A DNA stretch of 64,000 nt from Streptomyces sp. R33 (GCF_041200175.1 NZ_CP165727.1:3013501-3077500), one strand, 5' to 3'. Shown: positions 1 to 9,431, counted from the first letter of the stretch. The notes: generated by a model not told the origin, from the letters alone. Numbers and translations: made by a program.

Positions 1-112
1 CCAGCTTCACATCCTGGGGCAGGACCGCGGTAAGGACCTTCAGGCCCTGAGCCACGACTTCCTGGCCGATGCCATCACCGGGGATCACTGCGAGATTGAT
101 GCTGGTCGACAT
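1..112 (-). CDS. leuB: 3-isopropylmalate dehydrogenase LeuB, N-terminal 37 residues (runs off window)
   Basis: This is the 5' end of leuB, reading out of the window on the minus strand. The visible N-terminus contains LAVIPGDGIGQEVV, the start of the Rossmann-like fold and NAD-binding region of the isocitrate/isopropylmalate dehydrogenase family. LeuB oxidatively decarboxylates 3-isopropylmalate to 2-ketoisocaproate in leucine synthesis and acts in the cytoplasm. The ATG at 112 is preceded by a purine-rich AGGGAG about 13 nt upstream. A strong inverted repeat lies at 141-181, followed upstream by a 42-aa ORF on the same strand. The rest of the gene is outside the window, so completeness cannot be judged. 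Confidence 0.9.
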   Translation of the reverse strand, partial: MSTSINLAVIPGDGIGQEVVAQGLKVLTAVLPQDVKL

Positions 113-140
113 GTCGGAACCGTACTCCCTGTCCCAGCCC

Positions 141-181
141 TCAGACATCTTGCGTCCACCATGTGGACGCAAGATGTCTGA
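141..181. promoter_or_regulatory. Perfect 19-bp-arm inverted repeat upstream of leuB
   Basis: Arms at 141-159 and 163-181 are exact reverse complements (TCAGACATCTTGCGTCCAC and its complement), separated by only 3 nt. It lies 29-69 bp upstream of the leuB start and downstream of the 42-aa ORF stop. As RNA it would be a very stable hairpin, but there is no U-tract on the leuB side, so a simple intrinsic terminator is unlikely. It could be an operator for a dimeric regulator, or a leader hairpin coupling the small ORF to leuB. I cannot match it to a known regulator motif. Confidence 0.65.
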
Positions 182-196
182 GGCGCCGGGCCTCGC

Positions 197-325
197 TCAG
201 TGGCCGGTCGAGCCGCCGTTGTCACGGCGGTCGAGGGCGCGCTGCAGGGCGGCGGCCGCGTTCTTGCGGTCGGCGTCGGCCGTGGAGGAGTGGCGGACGC
301 GGCGGGCTGCGGTGGATGCGGTCAT
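197..325 (-). CDS. Small conserved-type protein of 42 aa upstream of leuB
   Basis: A short ORF starting with ATG at 325 behind a strong AAGGAG (spacing about 9 nt). It encodes a 42-residue basic, alanine/arginine-rich peptide (begins MTASTAARRVRHSS, ends in a Gly-Ser-rich tail) and stops at 197. There is no signal peptide or membrane segment. The centre (ADRKNAAAALQRALDRR) looks helical. Its position just before the leuB leader hairpin, on the same strand, suggests co-transcription. Branched-chain residues are not enriched (one Val, two Leu, no Ile), so it is not a classical attenuator peptide. Function unknown. Confidence 0.55.
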   Translation of the reverse strand: MTASTAARRVRHSSTADADRKNAAAALQRALDRRDNGGSTGH

Positions 326-555
326 GGTGATCGACTCCTTGAGATCACGGCGTGGCGAAGCCACGGATGAGGGGTTCCTTCAAGGCGCCGGAAGAGGCGG
401 GGAGCTGTGCGCCGCAGGGGTTGCCTGCCAGGGGCGCGCGCTCTCGACCGCCATTCGCCGGATCGGCGAGACGTTCGGCTTCTACAAAGCTAGGGCAGGT
501 CCCGCTGTATGTCTCCGCAATTACTCGGACTTCCTACTATCTGAGACGGGCAACT
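326..555. other. Intergenic region between LysR gene and 42-aa ORF
   Basis: No further gene is visible. On the minus strand it must hold the promoter for the 42-aa ORF and leuB. The least GC-rich part lies around 480-545 and includes the minus-strand phrase TAGGAAGTCCGAGTAATTGC, but I cannot place a convincing -35/-10 pair. Confidence 0.4.
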
Positions 556-578
556 GCCCGGAAGGGCCCCTCCCGGGC
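556..578 (-). terminator. Hairpin terminator after the LysR-type gene
   Basis: GCCCGGAAGGG pairs with CCCTCCCGGGC across two loop bases, with one G-U type mismatch. The hairpin begins 8 bp beyond the LysR gene stop codon. There is no clear U-tract, which is common for terminators in GC-rich actinobacteria. Confidence 0.55.
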
Positions 579-585
579 ATCCGGT

Positions 586-1470
586 TCAGCGCGTCTCGGA
601 GCGAAGTTCCCTGATCAGAGCCCTGACGCCGAGAGTGGCGGCGGATTCCGGCGTGGTGACGTATCCCACGCGTCTCACCGGCCCCGAAGGGCCCAGTCCG
701 GTGATGTCCACGGCGTCCGTGGCCTCGCGGAGCGAGAGCTCGGGCAGGATCGCCATGCCGAGCCCGCGCCCGACCATGGTCAGCACCATCCCGTCGTCCT
801 CCGCCTTGACGGTCGCCCGCGGGATCCAGTCCTGGGCCCGCCACCAGTCGCGGGTGTACGAGCCGCAGTTCTCGTCCCAGTCCAGCAGGGGCAGCGTCTT
901 CGGGTCGGGGTGTCCGGCCGGATGGACCAGGGCGTACGCCTCCTCCCGGAGCACCCCGGTCAGCAGGCCGGCCGCGCCGCCCTCCGCCGGTACGGGTCCG
1001 GTCCCGTTCAGCGTGGCGATGCCGAGGTCGGCACGTCCGGCGGCCACCTCCCCGGCCGTGCCGGCGCCGAGCTCGCGCACCACCCGGACCTCGGGGCGGA
1101 TGCCGGGGTGGCGGGCCGTGAGCCGCTCCAGGGCCGGGGGCAGCAGGTGCAGGGCCGCGCTGCGGAACGCCGCGATGCGCAGCACCCCCTCCACCGCGTC
1201 CCGGCCGGCGCCGCGCGCCTCCGCGCCGAGGACCTCGTACATCCGCAGGATCCGGCGGGCGAGTCCGACGGCCCGCTCCCCCGCCGGGGTGGGGGAGGCT
1301 CCGGTGCGTCCCCGCTCGAAGAGCACCGCGCCGACCTTGGCCTCGCTGCCGCGTACGGAGTGCGAGACGGCCGACTGGGTGAGGCCGAGCCGGGCGGCCG
1401 CGGCGGAGAAGCCGCCGGTCTCGGCGACGGCGACCAGGACCCGGAGTTCATGCGGAGCGAGCTCGGCCAC
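586..1470 (-). CDS. LysR-family transcriptional regulator
   Basis: A 294-aa LysR-type regulator. Residues about 1-60 hold the winged HTH (LRVLVAVAETGGFSAAAARLGLTQSAVSHSVRGSEAKVG). The rest is the two-lobed periplasmic-binding-protein-like effector domain, within the usual 290-310 aa for the family. The GTG at 1470 is preferred because a GAGGTGAGAG stretch lies upstream; an in-frame GTG at 1482 is the alternative. It is divergent from the oxidoreductase starting at 1572, and the space between holds a TCATGG-N11-CCATGA palindrome. By family logic it probably autoregulates and controls the oxidoreductase. The effector cannot be deduced. Confidence 0.88.
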   Translation of the reverse strand: MAELAPHELRVLVAVAETGGFSAAAARLGLTQSAVSHSVRGSEAKVGAVLFERGRTGASPTPAGERAVGLARRILRMYEVLGAEARGAGRDAVEGVLRIAAFRSAALHLLPPALERLTARHPGIRPEVRVVRELGAGTAGEVAAGRADLGIATLNGTGPVPAEGGAAGLLTGVLREEAYALVHPAGHPDPKTLPLLDWDENCGSYTRDWWRAQDWIPRATVKAEDDGMVLTMVGRGLGMAILPELSLREATDAVDITGLGPSGPVRRVGYVTTPESAATLGVRALIRELRSETR

Positions 1471-1501
1471 GGCGGCTCTCACCTCGTTCTATGAGCGGTG
1501 T

Positions 1502-1524
1502 TCATGGATGTGCGGCTTCCATGA
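1502..1524. promoter_or_regulatory. Candidate LysR operator TCATGG-N11-CCATGA
   Basis: A perfect 6-bp inverted repeat with an 11-bp spacer (arms 1502-1507 and 1519-1524) lies midway in the divergent promoter of the LysR gene and the oxidoreductase. It has the T-N11-A geometry typical of LysR-type operators. Confidence 0.55.
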
Positions 1525-1571
1525 GCGCAACCCTCTGCCCGGGCCGGTGATTCCTTCCTAACGTCCTCGCC

Positions 1572-2588
1572 ATGACCACGAACCACACCGCTCACGCCGT
1601 CCACCTGATCGCCCGCCCCACCGGCATCCCCTCCCCGGCCGACTTCGCGTACGTCGAGACCCCGGTGCCCTCCCCCGCCCCGGGCACCACCCTGGTGCAG
1701 AACCTCCTGCTCTCGGTGGACCCGTACCACCGCGGGCTGATGGACGGCGGCGAGGGCGGCTTCGAGCTGAACACGCCGCTGGAGGGCCGCGCGGTGGGCC
1801 GGGTGCTCGCCTCCCGCGACCCGGGGCTGCGCGAGGGCGACCTGGTCTTCCACCGCGAGGGCTGGCGTACGCACGCCCTCGTCACGCTCGGCGTGGACGG
1901 TACCCGCAAGCTGCGCGGCCACCGGGGCGTCCCGCTGGAGGCGTACCTGAGCATCCTCGGCGGCACCGGGCTGACCGCGTACGCCGCGCTCACCCGGACC
2001 GCGGCCCTGCGCGAGGGCGAGGACCTCTTCGTCTCCGCCGCCGCGGGCGGGGTCGGCACCGCGACCGGCCGCATCGCGCGGCTGCTGGGCGCCCGCCGGA
2101 TCATCGGCAGCGCGGGCTCGGCGGCGAAGGTCCGCCACCTCACCGAAGTGCTCGGCTTCGACGCGGCCTTCGACTACCACGACGGGCCGGTCGGGGAGCA
2201 GCTCGCGAAGGCCGCCCCCGGGGGCATCGACGTGTACGTGGACAACGTGGGCGGCGACCATCTGGCGGGCGCGATCGACGTGCTGCGCGAGTACGGGCGG
2301 ATCGCCTGGGTCGGCGGGATCTCGATGTACAACGGGGACCGCTCGCCGGCCGCGCCGCGCAACCTCTTCGAGGTCGTCCACAAGTCGCTGCGCCTGGAAG
2401 GCGTATTGGTTCGAAACCACACCAATCTGCAGGACGAGCTGGAGGACTTCCTGGTCCCGCACCTGCAGAGCGGCCGCATCGGCACCGACACCACCGTTGT
2501 ACAGGGAATCGATCACACGGTGGACGCCTTCCTGGGCATGCTCCGCGGGGACAATCTGGGCAAGATGCTCGTCCGTCTCGAGGGCTGA
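1572..2588 (+). CDS. NADP-dependent oxidoreductase, zinc-free MDR (leukotriene B4 dehydrogenase-like) family
   Basis: A 338-aa medium-chain dehydrogenase/reductase of the zinc-independent alkenal/one reductase type. The N-terminal GroES-like domain contains LLLSVDPYHRGLMDGG, characteristic of the LTB4DH/CurA subgroup. The cofactor domain has the AAAGGVGTATGRIARLLGA dinucleotide-binding turn, then VYVDNVGGDHL. It would reduce the carbon-carbon double bond of alpha,beta-unsaturated carbonyls with NADPH in the cytoplasm. Length fits the family. It is divergent from the LysR regulator that probably controls it. The native substrate is not evident. Confidence 0.87.
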   Translation: MTTNHTAHAVHLIARPTGIPSPADFAYVETPVPSPAPGTTLVQNLLLSVDPYHRGLMDGGEGGFELNTPLEGRAVGRVLASRDPGLREGDLVFHREGWRTHALVTLGVDGTRKLRGHRGVPLEAYLSILGGTGLTAYAALTRTAALREGEDLFVSAAAGGVGTATGRIARLLGARRIIGSAGSAAKVRHLTEVLGFDAAFDYHDGPVGEQLAKAAPGGIDVYVDNVGGDHLAGAIDVLREYGRIAWVGGISMYNGDRSPAAPRNLFEVVHKSLRLEGVLVRNHTNLQDELEDFLVPHLQSGRIGTDTTVVQGIDHTVDAFLGMLRGDNLGKMLVRLEG

Positions 2589-2593
2589 ATCCA

Positions 2594-2626
2594 GCCAACC
2601 GGATGTTCACCGACTTCTTACCGCAC
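2594..2626 (+). promoter_or_regulatory. PHO-box-like direct repeats upstream of phospholipase C
   Basis: Three consecutive 11-bp units occur at 2594-2604, 2605-2615 and 2616-2626: GCCAACCGGAT, GTTCACCGACT, TCTTACCGCAC. The central unit is the exact Streptomyces PhoP direct-repeat core GTTCACC; the flanking units each keep four of seven core bases, including ACC. A -10-like TAGACC starts at 2632. The position upstream of a secreted phosphoesterase fits PhoR-PhoP control. Confidence 0.6.
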
Positions 2627-2707
2627 GGATGTAGACCTTTGGCGCGGCGCCCGCCACTCTTGCCGTCAACGTGCCAGCGGGGCACTTGAGTTGGAGGCGA
2701 GTAGCCA

Positions 2708-4735
2708 GTGACACCGATCAGCCGCAGAGGTTTCGTGGGAATCGGCGCCGGGCTGATGGCCGGTGCCGCGCTGCCGGCGATCGCGCCGACGTCGGCGGCC
2801 GCGGCCGCCGCGAGCGGCACGATCAGCGACGTGAAGCACGTGGTGATCCTGATGCAGGAGAACCGCAGCTTCGACCACTACTTCGGCAGGCTGAAGGGCG
2901 TCCGCGGCTTCGGTGACCGCGCCGCCGGCAACATCCCGGGCGGCTGGGGCATGTTCAACCAGCCCAACTGGGGCGGCCGCCAGTACCCGTGGAAGCTCAG
3001 CGCCACCCCGCCGGCGGGCGGGGTGGACGGCGAGACCCTGGCCCAGTGCAACGGCGACCTCCCGCACAGCTGGACCTCGCAGCACGCCGCCTGGAACAAG
3101 GGCCGCATGGACAACTGGGTCACGGGCGTCGGCAACACCCGCACGCTCGGCTACCTGGACCGCGGCGACATACCGTTCCACTACGGGCTCGCCGACAACT
3201 ACACGATCTGCGACGCGTACTTCTGCTCCACGCTGAGCGCGACCGGCCCGAACCGCACCTTCCTGTGGAGCGGCAAGGTCGACGCGGGCAGCAAGGACGG
3301 CGGCGACGAGTCCGGGCTGACCTGGGAGACGTACGCGGAGGCCCTGCAGCGCGCCGGCATGAGCTGGAAGGTCTACCAGAACGCCCAGGACAACTACGGG
3401 GACAACGGCCTCGCCTACTTCAAGAAGTTCACGGACGCGGCGCCCGGCAACCCGCTGTGGGACCGCGGCATGGGCTCCGTCCCGAAGGTCACCGGCTCCA
3501 CCCCCGACGACATCGCGGCCGCCATACGCGCGGACGTCGTCGCCGGCACCCTGCCGCAGGTCTCCTGGGTCGTCGCGAACGAGGCCTTCTCGGAGCACCC
3601 GTACGCCCCGCCCGGCGACGGCGCGCACTTCGTGGACCTGGTCTACCGGGCGCTGGCCGCCAACCCCGAGGTCTTCGACTCCACCGTCCTCTTCCTGAAC
3701 TACGACGAGAACGACGGCTTCTTCGACCACGTCCCGCCGCCGGTCGCCCCGCCCGGCACCCCGGGCGAGTACATCGACGGCACCCCGATCGGCCTCGGCT
3801 TCCGCGTGCCGATGCTGGTCATGTCCCCGTGGACGCGCGGCGGCTGGGTGAGCTCGGAGGTCTTCGACCACACCTCGGTGCTCCGCTTCATGGAGACCTG
3901 GACGGCCGCCCTCGGCACCCCGGCGACCTGCCCGAACATCAGCGCCTGGCGCCGCAAGGTGGTGGGCGACCTGACGGGCGTCTTCGACTTCGCGCACCCG
4001 GTGTACGGGGTGCCGTCCGGGCTGCCCTCGACGGCGAAGGTCATCGGCCAGTCGACCTGCGGCCCGCTTCCCAACCCGGCGCCGCAGGACAACGCGCTCC
4101 CGGCGCAGGAGGCCGGCACGCGCCCCGCGCGGGCCCTTCCGTACCAGGTGAACGGCAATCTGGACCGCTTCGAGTTCGGGGCGGCCGGCAAGATCCTGGC
4201 CTGGTTCTCGATGACCAACCAGGGCGCGCAGGCGAAGCGGCCGGCGCACTTCTCGATCCACCCGCACCAGTACCGGGACACCGCGGCCTGGCAGTACACG
4301 GTCGACCCGGGCGCGACGTCGACGGACTACTTCAACATCGGGCTCGGCAGCGGCTCCGGCAAGTACGACATCTCGATGTACGGTCCGAACCGGTTCCTGC
4401 GCCGGTTCATCGGCGACGCGTCGAAGGCGGGCAAGGCGATCGAGGTGGCGTGCCGCTTCGCGGTGGAGCCGGGCACGGGCAAGACGGCGGTCTACTTCAA
4501 GATGACGAACACGTCGGCCGCGCCGGTCACCTTCACGATCCGCTCGAACGCCTACCGCTCGGACGGCCCGTGGACGTACGCCGTCCCGGCGAACTCCTCG
4601 CGCGAGGACTACTTCAACGCGGTCGCCTACAACGACGGCTGGTACGACTTCACGATCCTTGCGGACAACGACGGCACCTGGTCGCGCCGCTACACGGGCC
4701 ACATCGAGACGGGGGCGCCGAGCATCTCGGGCTGA
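2708..4735 (+). CDS. Tat-exported phosphocholine-specific phospholipase C (acid phosphatase-like family)
   Basis: A 675-aa secreted phosphoesterase. The N-terminus (SRRGFVGIGAGLMAGAALPA) is a twin-arginine signal ending near AAAAAA. The catalytic domain begins VVILMQENRSFDHYFG, the metal-binding Glu-Asn signature of the non-haemolytic phospholipase C/AcpA family, and includes NYDENDGFFDHVPPP and SPWTRGGWV. Two C-terminal beta-rich repeats (about residues 470-670) match the family's accessory domains. It should hydrolyse phosphatidylcholine or related phosphodiesters outside the cell to release phosphate. GTG at 2708 follows GGAGG at 2693-2697. The PHO-box-like repeats upstream fit a phosphate-scavenging role. 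Confidence 0.92.
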   Translation: MTPISRRGFVGIGAGLMAGAALPAIAPTSAAAAAASGTISDVKHVVILMQENRSFDHYFGRLKGVRGFGDRAAGNIPGGWGMFNQPNWGGRQYPWKLSATPPAGGVDGETLAQCNGDLPHSWTSQHAAWNKGRMDNWVTGVGNTRTLGYLDRGDIPFHYGLADNYTICDAYFCSTLSATGPNRTFLWSGKVDAGSKDGGDESGLTWETYAEALQRAGMSWKVYQNAQDNYGDNGLAYFKKFTDAAPGNPLWDRGMGSVPKVTGSTPDDIAAAIRADVVAGTLPQVSWVVANEAFSEHPYAPPGDGAHFVDLVYRALAANPEVFDSTVLFLNYDENDGFFDHVPPPVAPPGTPGEYIDGTPIGLGFRVPMLVMSPWTRGGWVSSEVFDHTSVLRFMETWTAALGTPATCPNISAWRRKVVGDLTGVFDFAHPVYGVPSGLPSTAKVIGQSTCGPLPNPAPQDNALPAQEAGTRPARALPYQVNGNLDRFEFGAAGKILAWFSMTNQGAQAKRPAHFSIHPHQYRDTAAWQYTVDPGATSTDYFNIGLGSGSGKYDISMYGPNRFLRRFIGDASKAGKAIEVACRFAVEPGTGKTAVYFKMTNTSAAPVTFTIRSNAYRSDGPWTYAVPANSSREDYFNAVAYNDGWYDFTILADNDGTWSRRYTGHIETGAPSISG

Positions 4736-4772
4736 CGGCATCCCGGGCTGACAGCGTCCCCGGCTGACGGCC
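4725..4772. repeat. Three imperfect 16-bp tandem repeats between convergent genes
   Basis: Units at 4725-4740, 4741-4756 and 4757-4772 share the pattern TCyCGGGCTGACrGC. The first contains the phospholipase stop codon and the third touches the stop codon of the convergent acetyltransferase, so the whole intergenic gap is repeat. Confidence 0.6.
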
Positions 4773-5317
4773 TACAGCACGTCCCCGTCACGCCAGTCGA
4801 AGTCGAGCCGCCCGGCGGGATCCCCCCACACCCCGCCGGGCGGCAGCCATACGTACGTGGACCCCTCCTCCTCGGCGAGCCGCACCGGCCCGGCGGGTGA
4901 CAGCGCCCCGATCTGCCCGCCCCACACGGCCCACCCCCGTCCCGCGTACAGCCGGGCCCCGTCGTCGGAGGCCGACAGGGCCCCGAGTACGTAGGCCCGC
5001 TCGATGACGCCCTCGAGCCCGGCCATCACCTGCCCGCCGAGACCGCGCCGGCGCCGGTCCGCCCGTACGGCCACGGCCTCGACGTATCCGGTCCGCAGGG
5101 CCCGTCCCCGGTGCAGTACGCGCCGCTGCACCACGCTCCCGTGCGCGACGAGCTCCCCGCCCTCGCGCACGAGCACGTGCATGCCGCCGAGCGCGTGCTC
5201 GAAGTCCTCGTCGCCGAAGTCCCCGTCGAAGGCACTGCCGAGCAGGGCGCGCACCTCGCCGAGGACGTCCGCCCCGAGCTGGGAGGTGTGGGCGAGGTGG
5301 GTGCGGGTGTCGCTCAT
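4772..5317 (-). CDS. Aminoglycoside 2'-N-acetyltransferase AAC(2')-I family protein
   Basis: A 181-aa GNAT protein. Its landmarks match the AAC(2')-I family of mycobacteria and Providencia: FEHALGGMHVLV, GSVVQRRVLHRGRALRTGYVEAVAVRADRR, GALSASDDGARLYAGRGW and a C-terminal DWRDGDVL. The RxxxGLG segment after VAVRADRR is the acetyl-CoA pyrophosphate loop. The family acetylates the 2'-amino group of aminoglycosides such as gentamicin and tobramycin, though in mycobacteria it is chromosomal and may have another native substrate. The ATG at 5317 is chosen to match family length. No aminoglycoside biosynthesis genes are nearby, so an intrinsic or housekeeping role is as likely as dedicated resistance. 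Confidence 0.82.
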   Translation of the reverse strand: MSDTRTHLAHTSQLGADVLGEVRALLGSAFDGDFGDEDFEHALGGMHVLVREGGELVAHGSVVQRRVLHRGRALRTGYVEAVAVRADRRRRGLGGQVMAGLEGVIERAYVLGALSASDDGARLYAGRGWAVWGGQIGALSPAGPVRLAEEEGSTYVWLPPGGVWGDPAGRLDFDWRDGDVL

Positions 5318-5385
5318 GCCCCCCAGTCTGCCGCGCGGCCACGCGCCCGCGGGGTGCCCCCGACCGGACAACGGCACAACTGGAA

Positions 5386-5426
5386 CCGCCCCCGTTCCGG
5401 ACTTGGGGGTACCGGAACGGGGGCGG
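5386..5426 (-). terminator. Terminator hairpin downstream of pruA
   Basis: Perfect 15-bp arms at 5386-5400 (CCGCCCCCGTTCCGG) and 5412-5426 with an 11-nt loop, 18 bp after the pruA stop. No U-tract. It probably ends the proline operon. Confidence 0.7.
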
Positions 5427-5443
5427 GGTTCAGCGGGGCAGGA

Positions 5444-7075
<1,632 letters not shown>

Positions 7076-7106
7076 GGGACTGGTAACTCCTTGACCTGGT
7101 TCTTGG

Positions 7107-8033
7107 CTAGTTCTTGGTGATCATCGAGCGGAGGAAGAACAGGAGGTTGGCCGGCTTCTCGGCGAGGCGCCGCATGAAGTAGCCGTACCAGTCCGTCCCG
7201 TACGCGGTGTAGACGCGCATGCGGTGGCCCTCGGCGGCGAGCCGCAGGTGCTCCTCGCTGCGGATGCCGTACAGCATCTGGAACTCGTACTCGTCCAGCT
7301 TGCGCCCGGCCTTGCGGGCGAGCTCCTGCGCGATGGCGATGAGGCGCGGATCGTGCGACCCGATCATCGGGTAGCCCTCGCCCTCCATCAGCGTCTTCAG
7401 GATGCGGACGTACGCCTTGTCGATCTCGGCCTTGTCCTGGTACGCGACCTCGGCGGGCTCCTTGTACGCGCCCTTGACGATCCGGACGCGGCTGCCCGCG
7501 GCTGCCAGGCGGCGGGCGTCGGCCTCGGTGCGGAAGAGGTACGCCTGGATCACGCAGCCGGTCTGCGGGAAGTCCCGGCGCAGCTCCTCGTGGATGGCGA
7601 ACATCGAGTCGAGGGTGGTGTGGTCCTCGGCGTCCAGCGTGACGGTGGTGCCGATGGCGGCGGCGGCCTCGACGACCGGGCGGACGTTGGCGAGCGCGAG
7701 CTCGTGGCCGCCCTCCAGCGCCTGGCCGAACATCGACAGCTTGACCGACATCTCGGCCTTCTCGCCGAGGCCCAGGCCTGCCAGGTGCTCGATGAGCTCG
7801 AGGTAGGCGTCACGCGCGGCGTAGGACTGCTCCACGGTGGTGATGTCCTCGCCCACCACGTCGAGCGTGAGCTCCAGGCCCTTCTCCGTGAGGTCCACGA
7901 CGATCGGGATGACCTGGTCGACCGTCTCGCCGGGGATGAACCGGTTCACCACGGGCTTGGTCACCGGGGCGGCAGAGACGATTCGGCGCATCTTGTCGCT
8001 GCGCGAAGCGGCGAGGATCGCGGGACCCAGCAC
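7107..8033 (-). CDS. Proline dehydrogenase (monofunctional, FAD)
   Basis: A 308-aa TIM-barrel flavoenzyme that oxidises proline to 1-pyrroline-5-carboxylate, feeding the adjacent pruA product. Family motifs are visible: VDLTEKGLELTLDVVGED, TLDAEDHTTLD, QAYLFRTEADARRLA, RIVKGAYKEPAEVAYQDK and the C-terminal EFQMLYGIRSEEH substrate-binding region. The GTG at 8033 is chosen because a strong GGAGGT sits 5 nt upstream; longer in-frame starts lack this. It is divergent from a PucR-type regulator whose gene begins at 8233. A short inverted repeat in the gap may be the operator. Confidence 0.94.
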   Translation of the reverse strand: MLGPAILAASRSDKMRRIVSAAPVTKPVVNRFIPGETVDQVIPIVVDLTEKGLELTLDVVGEDITTVEQSYAARDAYLELIEHLAGLGLGEKAEMSVKLSMFGQALEGGHELALANVRPVVEAAAAIGTTVTLDAEDHTTLDSMFAIHEELRRDFPQTGCVIQAYLFRTEADARRLAAAGSRVRIVKGAYKEPAEVAYQDKAEIDKAYVRILKTLMEGEGYPMIGSHDPRLIAIAQELARKAGRKLDEYEFQMLYGIRSEEHLRLAAEGHRMRVYTAYGTDWYGYFMRRLAEKPANLLFFLRSMITKN

Positions 8034-8130
8034 GGGGCACCTCCAACAGGTGGCAGAGACAGGCATACGGTCCGCGCGGGGGTGGGCGGGGGCCGTAAGG
8101 AAAACGCAAGTAAAACCACCGTGAAACCTA

Positions 8131-8147
8131 AGGATCGCTTTGATCCT
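8131..8147. promoter_or_regulatory. Candidate operator AGGATC-N5-GATCCT in the proline divergent promoter
   Basis: A perfect 6+6 inverted repeat with a 5-nt spacer lies between the proline dehydrogenase start (8033) and the regulator start (8233). It is a plausible binding site for the adjacent regulator. Confidence 0.4.
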
Positions 8148-8232
8148 CTGCCATCGACAGCTGTCACGCATCCGTGTCCCCGATCTCATACATCTGTCTG
8201 AAGACCGGGTTTCCGGGTGGGAGAATGTCCGG

Positions 8233-9363
8233 GTGAAGGGCGATTACCAGGACCTGGTGGATGAGATCTCGGCGCTTCTCGGCGCCCCGGCGACCCTGGA
8301 GAACCGGGACTTCCGCCTCATCGCCTTCGGCGCGCACGACAGCGACGACGATCTCGCGATGGACCCGGTCCGCACCCGCTCGATCCTGACCCGCCAGTCG
8401 ACGGCGGCCGTACGGGCCTGGTTCGAGGGCTTCGGCATCGCGCGGGCCACCGGACCGGTACGGATCCCGGCGGCGCCCGACGCAGGGGTCTTCCGGGGGC
8501 GGATCTGCCTGCCGGTGCGGTACCGCGGGATCGTGCAGGGCTACGTATGGCTCCTCGATCAGGAGCCGGGCCCCGGGCCGGACGTCCTGGCGGAGGCCAT
8601 GGAGGTGGCCGAGCGGATCGGGATCCTGCTCGCCGAGGAGGCGAAGGCGGGGGCCGACCTGTCCCGGGAGTTCCGGGCGGTGCTCACGGCCGGCCGGGGG
8701 TGGCAGCAGGACATGGCGGTGGCCGCGCTCCGGGTGGCGCTCGGTCCGGGGGCGGACGGGCTGCACGCGGTGGTGTGCGTGACGCCGTGGGCCGGTGAGG
8801 CCCCGGCGGCGGTACCGGGCACGGCGGCGGTGTGCACGGTCGCCCTGCCCGGGCGGCAGGCGCTCGCCGTACTGGTCAGGCTCCGCTCGGCGGAAGTGCT
8901 CGTCCCCGCCTTCGGCGTCGCGACGCGGCTGCTGGCGGGCGGCGCGGCGACCGCCGGGATCGCGGAACCCCGCCGGGAGCTGACCGCGCTGCCCGACGCC
9001 TGGGCGGAGGCCTCGGCGGCGGCGCAGGCGGCCGCGGCCCAGCCCCGGTTCGGCCCGGTGGCCCAGTGGTCGGCGATCGGCCCGTACCGGATGCTGGCGG
9101 CGCTCGCGGCCGCCGACCGGGAGGGCGACCCGGCGACCCGGGTCCTGCTCGGCCCCGCGCACCGGGAACTCGCCCGGACCGCCGAGCTGTTCCTCGACTG
9201 CGCGGGCCAGGCGGGCCGCGCGGCGGCGGCCCTGGGCATCCACCGCCAGACCCTGTACTACCGGCTGGCCAGGGTGGAGCAGCTGACCGGCCTGGACCTG
9301 GCCGAGGGCGAGGACCGCCTGCTGCTCCACATGGCCCTCAAGGCGGCCCGCCTGCACGGCTGA
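8233..9363 (+). CDS. PucR-family regulator, probable proline-catabolism activator
   Basis: A 376-aa regulator with a C-terminal PucR-type [55 protein letters not shown]. The N-terminal half is a GAF-like sensing region and the middle is the variable domain usual for the family. Actinobacterial proline operons are commonly flanked by such a divergent regulator, so control of the proline dehydrogenase/pruA operon is the likely job; this is inference from position. The GTG at 8233 follows GGTGGGAG at a 9-nt spacing. An upstream ATG at 8140 is in frame but has no RBS. It is convergent with the TetR gene. Confidence 0.85.
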   Translation: MKGDYQDLVDEISALLGAPATLENRDFRLIAFGAHDSDDDLAMDPVRTRSILTRQSTAAVRAWFEGFGIARATGPVRIPAAPDAGVFRGRICLPVRYRGIVQGYVWLLDQEPGPGPDVLAEAMEVAERIGILLAEEAKAGADLSREFRAVLTAGRGWQQDMAVAALRVALGPGADGLHAVVCVTPWAGEAPAAVPGTAAVCTVALPGRQALAVLVRLRSAEVLVPAFGVATRLLAGGAATAGIAEPRRELTALPDAWAEASAAAQAAAAQPRFGPVAQWSAIGPYRMLAALAAADREGDPATRVLLGPAHRELARTAELFLDCAGQAGRAAAALGIHRQTLYYRLARVEQLTGLDLAEGEDRLLLHMALKAARLHG

Positions 9364-9431
9364 TCGCAGCTCCGCGAGGTCACCGCCGGGGGCCTTTGGC
9401 ACGCCCTCCGGGCCGAGGGCCCGACCGCGGC

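Noticed and set aside
2666..4741. A 691-residue open frame antisense to the phospholipase C gene
   Set aside because: Low-complexity Arg/Val/Ala composition typical of antisense GC-rich DNA, no domain, and the plus strand encodes a clear full-length enzyme.
9364..9431. GC-rich hairpins between the convergent proline regulator and TetR genes
   Set aside because: Pairing is short and interrupted; a terminator is likely here but no convincing stem could be defined.
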